Made by a program: the position numbers and the translations under genes. DNA of 10,860 nucleotides, taken from NCBI GenBank assembly GCA_028717505.1, contig JAQUNQ010000033.1, positions 1 to 10,860 of the forward strand, in the 5' to 3' direction. Origin of the DNA: Candidatus Peribacteraceae bacterium (lineage in GTDB: Bacteria; Patescibacteriota; Gracilibacteria; Peribacterales; Peribacteraceae). Of this stretch, positions 4,645 to 10,860 are shown piece after piece. The notes below the pieces were generated by a model, which was not told the DNA's origin, did not search any database, and was given only the letters and a program-made list of their open reading frames with translations. Within the stretch, counting starts at the first letter, position 1; each line of letters starts with the position of its first letter.

Positions 4645-7329
4645 TCAGGAGACGGGACCGAAGACGCCGCGACGTACCAGCCACTTTCCACTCTCCAGGA
4701 CGGGGATCACCGATCCCGCGAGCAGGAGGATGATGCTCCAGTCCTTCGGCGTGACGGCGAAGGTCCCGAAGAGGTGCTCGAGCGGCGTCCAATACACGAT
4801 GAGGAGGAGCAGGAGCAGCTCCCAGAGAATGGCAGCATTAAGCCATCGGTTCGCGAGGGGCCTCCGCAGGACGGAATCGCGGTCGGAGCGGAAGTTGTAC
4901 GCCTTGAAGAACTGGATGAGCACGAGGGAGAGGAAGGTCATGGTCATCACCTCCTCGATCGTTCGCCCGGAGCGGAGCCCCCACGAGAAGAGGGAGAGAT
5001 TGACGATGGTCGACCAGATGCCGCCGAGGAGCATGAGGAACACGACGGGGCGGCTGAAGATGCTGTGCTTCGGGTGGCGCGGGCGGCGGCGCATGAGGTC
5101 GTGGGCCGGCGGGTCCACGGCCAGCGCGAGAGCGGGGAGCCCGTCCGTGGCGAGGTTCACATAGAGGATCTGCACGGCGCTCAGGGGGAGCGGCATCCCG
5201 AAGAGGCTCGCCCCGGCCATCAGGCACAGCTCGCCGATATTCGAGGAGAGGAGGTACATCAGGTACTTCTTGATGTTGCCGAAGATGCCGCGCCCCTCCT
5301 CCACGGCCGCCACGATGGAGGCGAAGTTGTCGTCCGTGAGGGTCATGTCCGCCGCCTCCCTGCTCACGTCCGTGCCGGAGATGCCCATGGCCACGCCGAT
5401 ATCCGCTTTCTTGAGGGCGGGTGCATCATTCACGCCGTCCCCCGTCATGGCCACGATGTGGTCGCGCTTCTGGAGGGCGGTTACGACGCGCAGCTTATGC
5501 ACGGGGGAGACGCGGGCGAAGACGTCGATCTCCTCCACGACGGACAGGAGCTCCTCGTCGTCCATTGCGTCGAGCTCGCTTCCCGTGCACACGCGGTTGC
5601 TCCGAAGGATGCCGAGTTCCCGTGCCACGGCTCCCGCTGTCACCGGATGGTCGCCCGTGATCATCACCACGCGGATGCCCGCTTCCCTGCAGCGCCGCAC
5701 GGCAGCGCTTGCCTCTGGTCGCGGCGGGTCGATCATGCCCGTGAGGCCGAGGAAGGTGAGTCCCCGTTCCGCGTCGCTGATGTCTCCCGTCTTCTTCGTC
5801 GCGACAGCGAGCATGCGGAGTGCTTCCTGCGCCATGGCGTGCGCGGATGCCAGGACTTCCGCTTTTGCCTCGACGGAGAAGGGGATATCACCGGCAGGGG
5901 TGCGCACATGCGAGCAGGTCTCCACGAGGACTTCCGGCGCTCCTTTGGCGTAGGCGACCATGCCATCGGCGCCCTTGTGGAGCGTGATCATGCGCTTCGA
6001 TTCCGATGTGAAGGGGATCTCGGCCGTGCGCGGGGCCGCCTCATCCACCTGGTCCTTCTGGATGCCCGCCTTCGCTGCGGCCACCACCAGCGCGCCCTCC
6101 GTGGGATCACCTTTGATGACCCACGTCCCGTCCGCGCCGTGCGTAAGACGCGTGTCCGACGCGAGGATAGCGGCGGTGAGGAGATCGCGGAGAATAGCGG
6201 GAGGGTCCATGCGCTGCCCTTCCTTCAGGAATTCTCCATGGGGCTCATAGCCGCTCCCCGTGACGTCGAAGGTACCCTCCGCCGTCTGGATTTTTCGCAC
6301 GGTCATCTCATCCCGAGTGAGCGTGCCCGTCTTATCCGAGCAGATGACCGTGGTGCTCCCCAGTGTCTCCACGGCCGGGAGACGCCGGATGAGCGCGTGC
6401 CGCCGGACCATGCGCTGCACGCCGATGGCGAGCGAGATGGTGACGACGGCGGGGAGTGCCTCGGGCACGACGGCGACGGCCAGAGCCACGCCGAAGATGA
6501 TCATGTCGAGGAGCGGCTGCCCCCGCGCGACGCCGAGGCCCGCGATGAGCAGGACGATGAGGAACGCCGCCTGTGCGAGACGCTTGCCCACTTGGTCGAG
6601 ATTGCGCTGGAGGGGCGTCTCGGCCTTTTCCATGCTCTGCAGCATTCCGGCGATCTTTCCGAACTCCGTCAGCATGCCCGTCTCCGTCACGGCCATGCAG
6701 CCGCGTCCATAGGTGATCGTAGTGCCCGAGAAGAGCATGTTCTTCCGGTCTCCCAGCGGAAGATCGCTCGCTGGAAGCACTTCGTTCTGCTTGGCAACGG
6801 GGATGGATTCCCCGGTGAGCGTGGCCTCGTCCGCATGGAGGTTCACCGACTCCACCACGCGGCCGTCCGCCGGCACGCGGTCCCCCGCGACGAGGAAGAC
6901 GATATCCCCCGGGACGAGGTCGCTCGCTGCGATTTCCCGCTCCTCCCCGTCGCGGAGCACCGTTGCCGTGGGGGCAGCCATCTTGCGCAGGGCCTCGATG
7001 GCGCGCTGCGCGCGGAACTCCTGCAGGAAGCCGAGGATCACCGCAAAGAGGACGATGATCGCAATGGCGATGGCTTCCGTCTCGTGGCCGAGCACGGCGG
7101 AGAGCCCCACGGCGATCAGCAGGATGATGATGAGGACGTTCTTGCACTGCTCAAGCAGGATGTGCCAGGGGGAAACACCCTCTCCGGCGCGTAATTCGTT
7201 CCTGCCTGCGGTCAGCAGGCGTCGTGCCGCCTCCTCCGCGCGGAGTCCCTGCTTCTCATTCGTCCCGAGCAGAGCAAGGGCGCGTGCCACCGGGATCGCG
7301 TGCCAGATCGTCTTTTCACTTTGAATCAT
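4645..7329 (-). CDS. P-type (P2A, calcium-transporting-like) ATPase
   Basis: An ATP-driven cation pump of the inner membrane, 894 residues, full length. Order: N-terminal cation-ATPase domain (WHAIPVARALALLG), helices near 63-80 and 86-103, actuator loop LTGES (171-175), helices 253-300 with PEALP (Glu290), phosphorylation motif DKTGTLT (Asp332), nucleotide-binding domain with KGAPEVL (462-468), TGDHPVT (558-564), hinge GDGVNDAP (630-637), then six C-terminal helices. Ion residues match SERCA: Glu290 (E309), Asn697 and Glu700 in SSNIGE (N768, E771), Asn725, Thr728, Asp729 in NLATDGLPA (N796, T799, D800). The TM8 position of SERCA Glu908 appears to be Gln806, as in plasma-membrane Ca pumps. 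No heavy-metal CxxC domain. Calcium export is the likeliest role; manganese is possible. ATG at 7329 is preferred to a TTG at 7350. It lies 53 bases downstream of the PD40 gene, same strand. Confidence 0.94.
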   Translation of the reverse strand: MIQSEKTIWHAIPVARALALLGTNEKQGLRAEEAARRLLTAGRNELRAGEGVSPWHILLEQCKNVLIIILLIAVGLSAVLGHETEAIAIAIIVLFAVILGFLQEFRAQRAIEALRKMAAPTATVLRDGEEREIAASDLVPGDIVFLVAGDRVPADGRVVESVNLHADEATLTGESIPVAKQNEVLPASDLPLGDRKNMLFSGTTITYGRGCMAVTETGMLTEFGKIAGMLQSMEKAETPLQRNLDQVGKRLAQAAFLIVLLIAGLGVARGQPLLDMIIFGVALAVAVVPEALPAVVTISLAIGVQRMVRRHALIRRLPAVETLGSTTVICSDKTGTLTRDEMTVRKIQTAEGTFDVTGSGYEPHGEFLKEGQRMDPPAILRDLLTAAILASDTRLTHGADGTWVIKGDPTEGALVVAAAKAGIQKDQVDEAAPRTAEIPFTSESKRMITLHKGADGMVAYAKGAPEVLVETCSHVRTPAGDIPFSVEAKAEVLASAHAMAQEALRMLAVATKKTGDISDAERGLTFLGLTGMIDPPRPEASAAVRRCREAGIRVVMITGDHPVTAGAVARELGILRSNRVCTGSELDAMDDEELLSVVEEIDVFARVSPVHKLRVVTALQKRDHIVAMTGDGVNDAPALKKADIGVAMGISGTDVSREAADMTLTDDNFASIVAAVEEGRGIFGNIKKYLMYLLSSNIGELCLMAGASLFGMPLPLSAVQILYVNLATDGLPALALAVDPPAHDLMRRRPRHPKHSIFSRPVVFLMLLGGIWSTIVNLSLFSWGLRSGRTIEEVMTMTFLSLVLIQFFKAYNFRSDRDSVLRRPLANRWLNAAILWELLLLLLIVYWTPLEHLFGTFAVTPKDWSIILLLAGSVIPVLESGKWLVRRGVFGPVS

Positions 7330-7338
7330 GACCCGCGT

Positions 7339-7344
7339 ATTCTC
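7339..7344 (-). promoter_or_regulatory. Possible -10 element directly before the ATPase gene
   Basis: GAGAAT (4 of 6) ends nine bases before the ATG at 7329. The nearest -35-like TTGACT (7372-7367) is 22 bases away, too far for a standard promoter, so this is weak. The ATPase could instead be read through from the PD40-protein gene. Confidence 0.2.
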
Positions 7345-7382
7345 GCGCAAGAGCGCAGGGAGGCAAAGTCAATTCGGAGGAT

Positions 7383-8081
7383 TCAGTATCTCCAGTCGGG
7401 CTCGGTACCGTCCGTCACGCGAGCGATGTGCTCACCCGTACGGTCCGCGACGTAGATGCCGCAGGAGGAGAACCAGGAGCACGACTGGAAGAGGACCTCC
7501 TGCGCATCAGGACTGAAAGAGGCCTCGCTCGCTCCGCGGTTCAGTTTTCCGTCGTAGCCCCAGAAGTCGTAGATCTGTTTCTTCTGTCCTGCCTCATCGA
7601 GGACGAAGACATCTCCCTGTTCCACGACGATGCCCTCCTCCCGCGCATCCATGCTCAGCATGTCCTCGTCCCCTGTATCGCCGAGGATGCGCACGCCGGA
7701 GCCATCAGTCTTCATCACCATGCGCTTCCATCCGCCCGTGCTCTTCTCGCCCGCCACCTGCCCGCGCGATGCGACGAAGACGATGGCTTTGCCGTCCTTC
7801 GACCAGCGCGGAGCAAGACTGTTCTGGTTGATCGTGTCAAAATCTTTGAAAGGAGTGCGCTCATCATTGTGGAAGAGGAGGGTGGCCGCGCCTCCGCGCG
7901 CCGGGATTTTGTAGATGTTGAGAATGTCATCACCGTCGCGCCGGAGGAAGACGATTTCCCCCTTCAGTGTGTCGAGGAATGCCTGTTCCCGCTTCTCGCG
8001 CGCCGCGACACGCACGTTCCATCCGAGGAGCGCGCCGAGGAGGATCACGATCATTCCTGCAAGGACGAACCATCGCCGCAT
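7383..8081 (-). CDS. Membrane-anchored TolB/PD40-like beta-propeller protein
   Basis: 232 residues. MRRW is followed by one hydrophobic helix (about 5-21) with no obvious cleavage site, so it is probably an N-terminal anchor with the rest outside the membrane. The remainder shows about three repeats of the TolB/PD40 type: GEIVFLRRDG..NIYKIPARGG (41-64), APRWSKDGKAIVFVAS (90-105) followed by MKTDGSG, and ASFSPDAQEVLFQSC (187-201) followed by IYVADRTGEHIARVT, closing with GTEPDWRY. Known propellers need four or more blades, so this is either a small, diverged or partial propeller. Cys201 and Cys207 could form a disulfide. It shares strand and a 53-base gap with the ATPase gene; no functional link is evident. 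Likely a protein-interaction or sensing module; exact role unknown. Confidence 0.75.
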   Translation of the reverse strand: MRRWFVLAGMIVILLGALLGWNVRVAAREKREQAFLDTLKGEIVFLRRDGDDILNIYKIPARGGAATLLFHNDERTPFKDFDTINQNSLAPRWSKDGKAIVFVASRGQVAGEKSTGGWKRMVMKTDGSGVRILGDTGDEDMLSMDAREEGIVVEQGDVFVLDEAGQKKQIYDFWGYDGKLNRGASEASFSPDAQEVLFQSCSWFSSCGIYVADRTGEHIARVTDGTEPDWRY

Positions 8082-8087
8082 GGCAAG

Positions 8088-8096
8088 AGAATAGCA
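8088..8096 (-). promoter_or_regulatory. Extended -10 promoter of the PD40-protein gene
   Basis: On the minus strand TGCTATTCT matches the extended -10 form TGnTAnnnT. The hexamer ends six bases before the ATG at 8081, with no Shine-Dalgarno site, so the mRNA is probably leaderless. No good -35 at 17 bases, as is common with extended -10 promoters. Confidence 0.45.
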
Positions 8097-8127
8097 TTAT
8101 TGTTGGTGTCGAGGTTTGTGGAGGATG

Positions 8128-8202
8128 TGGCAGCCCCACGGGGAATCGAACCCCGGTTTTCAGGATGAGAACCTGATGTCCTAACCGCTAGACGATAGGG
8201 CC
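8128..8202 (-). tRNA. tRNA-Glu (anticodon CTC)
   Basis: The minus strand folds into a full cloverleaf: acceptor GGCCCTA with TGGGGCT (G1-U72 and U6-G67 wobbles), D-arm GTCT/GGAC, anticodon arm TCAGG-TTCTCAT-CCTGA, T-arm CGGGG-TTCGATT-CCCCG. Anticodon CTC (8169-8167) reads GAG, a common codon in this GC-rich genome. The discriminator base is G, typical of tRNA-Glu, and the CCA end is encoded (8130-8128). Length 75. It lies 46 bases upstream of the PD40-protein gene on the same strand. Confidence 0.97.
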
Positions 8203-8219
8203 TGAAAGATCTCAGGGGC

Positions 8220-8248
8220 AGTGTACTGATGCCGGGATTCCTCTGCAA
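8220..8248 (-). promoter_or_regulatory. Promoter of tRNA-Glu
   Basis: TTGCAG (8248-8243) and TACACT (8225-8220) are 17 bases apart on the minus strand. The predicted start is about ten bases before the tRNA 5' end, a normal short precursor leader. Confidence 0.5.
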
Positions 8249-8270
8249 AGCGGTTGGCACGTTTTCGGTG

Positions 8271-8276
8271 TAGCAT
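8271..8276 (+). promoter_or_regulatory. -10-like element before the PH-domain gene
   Basis: TAGCAT (TAnnnT form) ends six bases before the ATG at 8283. A TTGGCA (8254-8259) lies only 11 bases upstream, too close for a standard -35. Weak alone; listed because the same spacing recurs at rlmH and the PD40-protein gene. Confidence 0.25.
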
Positions 8277-8282
8277 GCACGC

Positions 8283-8858
8283 ATGCGCATCTTCGCACTG
8301 GAGACGGATGTGGAGAAGCTCAAGGCCAAGTTCGTCGCAGAGGGCGAGAAGGAAGTACTCATGACGTACTACCATGGGCTTTCATTTTTCTTCGCCAGCA
8401 TCCGCGAGATGATTCTCACCATCATCCTCGTGGTCGTGGGCGCCGTTGCGGTTCTGTTGGGAGCGCCGATCGGCTGGGTGGTGGGGATCCTCTTTCTCCT
8501 CTGGTTCCTCTTCGTCTTTTTCAACCTGATGAAGGCATACATCGACTGGGCGTACGACTTCATCCTCGTCACCACGGACAAGATCATCTTTGTGGACCAG
8601 TCTTCCTTCTTCCGGCAGGAGATCAAGCCATTGCACATTGAGAACGTGGGCGGCGTGTCCACCCGCACGCAGTTCTGGAATATCTTCCCGTTTGGGATGT
8701 TGCGCATTCATCTCAAGGAAGGACTGGGGGGCGATCAGATCACGAAAAAATATGTGCCGCGCGCGCAGGAAGTGGCTGCCCGGATTTCCGAAGTTGTCAC
8801 GCGCTACCAGCGCTACGGGCATCTGCCGCCTGCAGAGAGGATGACGAAACCTTTATAA
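8283..8858 (+). CDS. Bacterial PH-domain membrane protein of unknown function
   Basis: 191 residues. A cytoplasmic N-terminus of about 40 residues precedes two hydrophobic helices (about 43-60 and 63-82). Then follows a segment resembling bacterial PH domains of the DUF304/YdbT type (about 86-177): YDFILVTTDKIIFVDQSSFFRQEIKPLHIENV, with the strand order and the Thr-x-x-Lys/Arg-(hydrophobic) pattern of that family, then FWNIFPFGMLRIHLKEG and a C-terminal helix. Such proteins are membrane-attached and of largely unknown role. There is no Shine-Dalgarno site before the ATG. It is divergent from tRNA-Glu and convergent with uvrC: its TAA (8856-8858) overlaps the uvrC stop region within the palindrome TTATAA. 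Confidence 0.75.
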   Translation: MRIFALETDVEKLKAKFVAEGEKEVLMTYYHGLSFFFASIREMILTIILVVVGAVAVLLGAPIGWVVGILFLLWFLFVFFNLMKAYIDWAYDFILVTTDKIIFVDQSSFFRQEIKPLHIENVGGVSTRTQFWNIFPFGMLRIHLKEGLGGDQITKKYVPRAQEVAARISEVVTRYQRYGHLPPAERMTKPL

Positions 8859-10860
8859 CGCTTCGCGCAGTGCCTGCAGCTGGGCCTCGGAGAGGATTTT
8901 CCGCAGCTCTTCATCTGATGCCTGCTGCACTGCCGTGAGGGAACCGAAGCGGCGAATCAGCGCCACACGGGTCTGCGGCCCGATGCCCGCCACTTCATCG
9001 AGCGAGGAGAAGACCGCGCGCTTCTTGGCCCGTCCCTCGCGGTGTGCGTTCGCGAAGCGGTGTGCTTCGTCCCGCAATCTCATCAGGAGGAATCGTGCCT
9101 GCGAGTCCTGCGGGAAGGGGAGCGGGGCGGCGCCGAATTCACCGAAGATCTCCTCTTCGCGCTTGGCGAGGGCGAGGAGGGGGATCGCGAGCTTTTGTTC
9201 CTGGAGCGCCTCGAGCGCCACGGTGCGTTGCCCTTTTCCGCCGTCGATGAGGAGGAGGTCGGGCCTGGTCTTCAGGGAGGGGTCGTCCCGGTGGTCGGCG
9301 TAGATGTAGACCATTACGATCCCGGGCGGGACTTTTTTCTTCCGTGCTGCCCTCTCGTGCTTCTCCACGATGATCGGTGGCGGGTTGTCGATCGGGCGGA
9401 AGCCGAGATCGCCGTAATACTCCACGAGGGAGGTCTTCGCCGCGATGTAGACCTTCTTCGTTTTCTTCTGCTGCGCGAGCATCTTCCGCACGAGGAACTG
9501 CCCGAGCTTCTCGCCGCGGTATTTTTCCAGCACCCACAGGCTCTTTAGCTCCTTGTGTCCTCCTGCGTGCTCCACCATGCGGCAGAAGCCGACGATGTCT
9601 TCCTTGCGTCGTGCGATGAGGTACTGCGCGAAGTCGATGTCGTCCCCGTTGATTTCCCTTTCGTACTTCTTGTGAATCTGCAGGAAGCGCGGGTGATCAC
9701 TCTTCCGTGCTTTTCCGAAGACGATGCCCTGCTTCTTCCACTCCGCCTGCTCCTGCCGCACATCGGCTTTGAGGTGCAGGAGCCGCCGCCGGAGGACCTC
9801 CTTGAGCGCGCGGTAGTCGTCGACCTGCCCCTCCTTCATCGTCCGGATGGTGAACGATCGGTACTGGTCATTTTTTGGCTTGCCATCGATGAAAACGGAC
9901 ATGCTTCCCACCGTCTCGGTGCCTCCCAGATGGGAGATATCGTAGGCTTCGATGCGCTGGGGCGGGGCCGGGAGCTGCAGCATCTCCTGCAGTTCCTCCA
10001 GTGCCTCCTCGATGTTGCGGGCCGCGGTCTCCCAGCGTGTCTCCATCTGCTGCACCTTCTCGCGTGCATTCTTCTCCGCCAGTTCCAGCAGCTTGTTCTT
10101 CTTGCCGCGTTCCGGCGTGCGGATCTGCACGCGGCTCCCGCGGCTGCCCGTGAGCCACTCCTCGATGGCATGCTTCTCCGCGATCTCCTCGCCGGTCAGG
10201 ATGAGCGGCGGAATATCCGCGGCGGAGACGTAGTACTGCGGGAGGAATTGCGCCAGCGCTTCCGCCGTGTTCTCCGCGGAGCCGCCGAGGGCGAAGGAGG
10301 ATTCGGCGATGACTTTGCCGTCGCGCTCCTGCAGCAGGACGACGTGCGCATGGCCGGCACCCACCGCCACGCCGAAGATATCCGCGTCCTCGCCGGATGT
10401 GTCGGAGATGATCTGCCGCTCCTGCAGGCGCTGGAGGACCTTGAGTGCGTCGCGCAGCTTGGCGGCCAGCTCGAACTTGCGGTCGCGGGCGGCGGTCTTC
10501 ATACGCTCCTCCAGCCGGCTCACCGCCTGCTCCGTCTTTCCCCGGAGGAAATCGATGACGCCGTCGATGGCATCGCGGCGGTACTGCTCGATGGAGATGG
10601 CGCCCATGCACGGCGCACAGCACTGCTTGATGTGATGGTCCAGACAGGGCGTGGGACGGTCGCGATTCTTGATGATCACTCCTCTCTCTTCTCCGGAGGC
10701 GGGAAGGATCTCCATCCTGCACGTCCGGTAGGGGAAGACCTTTCGGAGCACGTTGAGCGTTTCATGGATGTCCGCGGCACTGTGGTAGGGGCCGAAGTAC
10801 TTCGCTTTGTCCTTCTCCTCGATCTTCCGGTCGACATCGATGCGCGGGAAGGGGGCCGCG
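8853..10860 (-). CDS. uvrC: UvrABC excinuclease subunit C, with inserted GNAT domain; N-terminus beyond the right edge
   Basis: UvrC makes both incisions flanking a lesion during nucleotide excision repair with UvrA and UvrB. The frame is open to the right edge (668 residues present, roughly 60-80 missing). Counting from the Val codon at 10751 as 1: the end of the GIY-YIG domain lies upstream (PFPRIDVDRKIEE, KYFGPY). Cys11, 36, 44 and 48 match the four Fe-S cluster cysteines of UvrC, with an extra Cys45. The UVR segment is at 87-115 (RDRKFELAAKLRDAL) and a coiled stretch at about 220-260. The RNase H-like nuclease has Asp271 (AYDISHLGG), Asp503 (LLIDGGKGQ) and His564 (RDEAHRFA), all intact. 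Tandem helix-hairpin-helix is at 582-632. Between the first two nuclease blocks lie about 165 extra residues containing a GNAT fold (see separate entry). That makes the full protein about 735 residues against the usual about 610. The last six bases overlap the convergent PH-domain gene. Confidence 0.95.
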   Translation of the reverse strand, partial: AAPFPRIDVDRKIEEKDKAKYFGPYHSAADIHETLNVLRKVFPYRTCRMEILPASGEERGVIIKNRDRPTPCLDHHIKQCCAPCMGAISIEQYRRDAIDGVIDFLRGKTEQAVSRLEERMKTAARDRKFELAAKLRDALKVLQRLQERQIISDTSGEDADIFGVAVGAGHAHVVLLQERDGKVIAESSFALGGSAENTAEALAQFLPQYYVSAADIPPLILTGEEIAEKHAIEEWLTGSRGSRVQIRTPERGKKNKLLELAEKNAREKVQQMETRWETAARNIEEALEELQEMLQLPAPPQRIEAYDISHLGGTETVGSMSVFIDGKPKNDQYRSFTIRTMKEGQVDDYRALKEVLRRRLLHLKADVRQEQAEWKKQGIVFGKARKSDHPRFLQIHKKYEREINGDDIDFAQYLIARRKEDIVGFCRMVEHAGGHKELKSLWVLEKYRGEKLGQFLVRKMLAQQKKTKKVYIAAKTSLVEYYGDLGFRPIDNPPPIIVEKHERAARKKKVPPGIVMVYIYADHRDDPSLKTRPDLLLIDGGKGQRTVALEALQEQKLAIPLLALAKREEEIFGEFGAAPLPFPQDSQARFLLMRLRDEAHRFANAHREGRAKKRAVFSSLDEVAGIGPQTRVALIRRFGSLTAVQQASDEELRKILSEAQLQALREAL
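9300..9725 (-). other. GNAT acetyltransferase-like domain inserted in UvrC
   Basis: UvrC residues 343-484 (numbering as in the uvrC entry) read as a complete GNAT fold: IVFGKARKSDHPRFLQIHKKY (N-terminal strand and helix), DIVGFCRMVEH (central strands), ELKSLWVLEKYRGEKLGQFLVRKML (CoA loop and helix), KVYIAAKTSLVEYYGDLGF (strand and the FYxxxGF-like end with Tyr446), and GIVMVYIY as the last strand. The CoA loop is RGEKLG instead of R-x-x-G-x-G/A (Lys for the first Gly), so acetyl-CoA binding may be altered. The domain sits where ordinary UvrC has a loop of about 10 residues between DDYRALKEVLRRR and RPDLLLIDGG. The frame is continuous on both sides. Confidence 0.85.

Noticed and set aside
3570..4691. 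A 373-codon minus-strand frame opposite the acyl-CoA ligase
   Set aside because: Shadow of a secure gene, biased composition, no motifs.
4471..7194. A 907-codon open frame on the plus strand opposite the ATPase gene
   Set aside because: It is the antisense of a clear P-type ATPase with all motifs; its product is a His/Asp/Glu/Arg-rich string without domains, the usual result of GC-rich codon bias.
7330..7382. Terminator between the PD40-protein gene and the ATPase gene
   Set aside because: Only very short GCGC pairings and no T-run; not supportable.

Overview
The window looks like a compact, GC-rich (roughly 60% by eye) bacterial chromosome segment. Bacterial markers are RlmH, UvrC and a tRNA-Glu with an encoded CCA end. 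No phage, transposon, CRISPR or rRNA sequence is visible. The absence of Shine-Dalgarno sequences at most genes, the very tight packing, an ADP-forming acyl-CoA synthetase and an unusual UvrC would fit an uncultivated Patescibacteria/CPR-type lineage (for example Peribacteria-like). That assignment is a guess from style and was not tested by phylogeny.

Layout, left to right: (1) the N-terminal 318 residues of a Gfo/Idh/MocA-type oxidoreductase on the minus strand, running off the left edge (1-955); (2) a roughly 280-base divergent regulatory region with two candidate minus-strand promoters, a 7-bp inverted repeat and a possible 12-codon leader peptide with a strong ribosome site; (3) rlmH (+), convergent with a short-chain dehydrogenase (-); (4) a fused ADP-forming acetate/acyl-CoA ligase (+), convergent with a P2A-type calcium-like ATPase (-); (5) a membrane-anchored TolB/PD40-like protein (-) just upstream of the ATPase; (6) tRNA-Glu(CTC) (-) with a recognisable promoter; (7) a two-helix membrane PH-domain protein (+), convergent with uvrC (-), which runs off the right edge with about 60-80 N-terminal residues missing.

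The genes do not form one pathway. They are housekeeping functions (23S rRNA methylation, nucleotide excision repair, a glutamate tRNA), energy and ion functions (ATP from acyl-CoA, cation export) and envelope proteins of unknown role. Most are single-gene units arranged as divergent or convergent pairs.

Three points deserve attention. UvrC carries an in-frame GNAT acetyltransferase domain inside its RNase H-like nuclease domain. Several genes have a -10-like hexamer only 6-9 bases before the ATG and no Shine-Dalgarno sequence, which suggests leaderless mRNAs. All three convergent gene pairs end with stop codons that overlap or nearly touch (overlaps of 4 and 6 bases, and a 1-base gap), leaving no room for conventional terminators.
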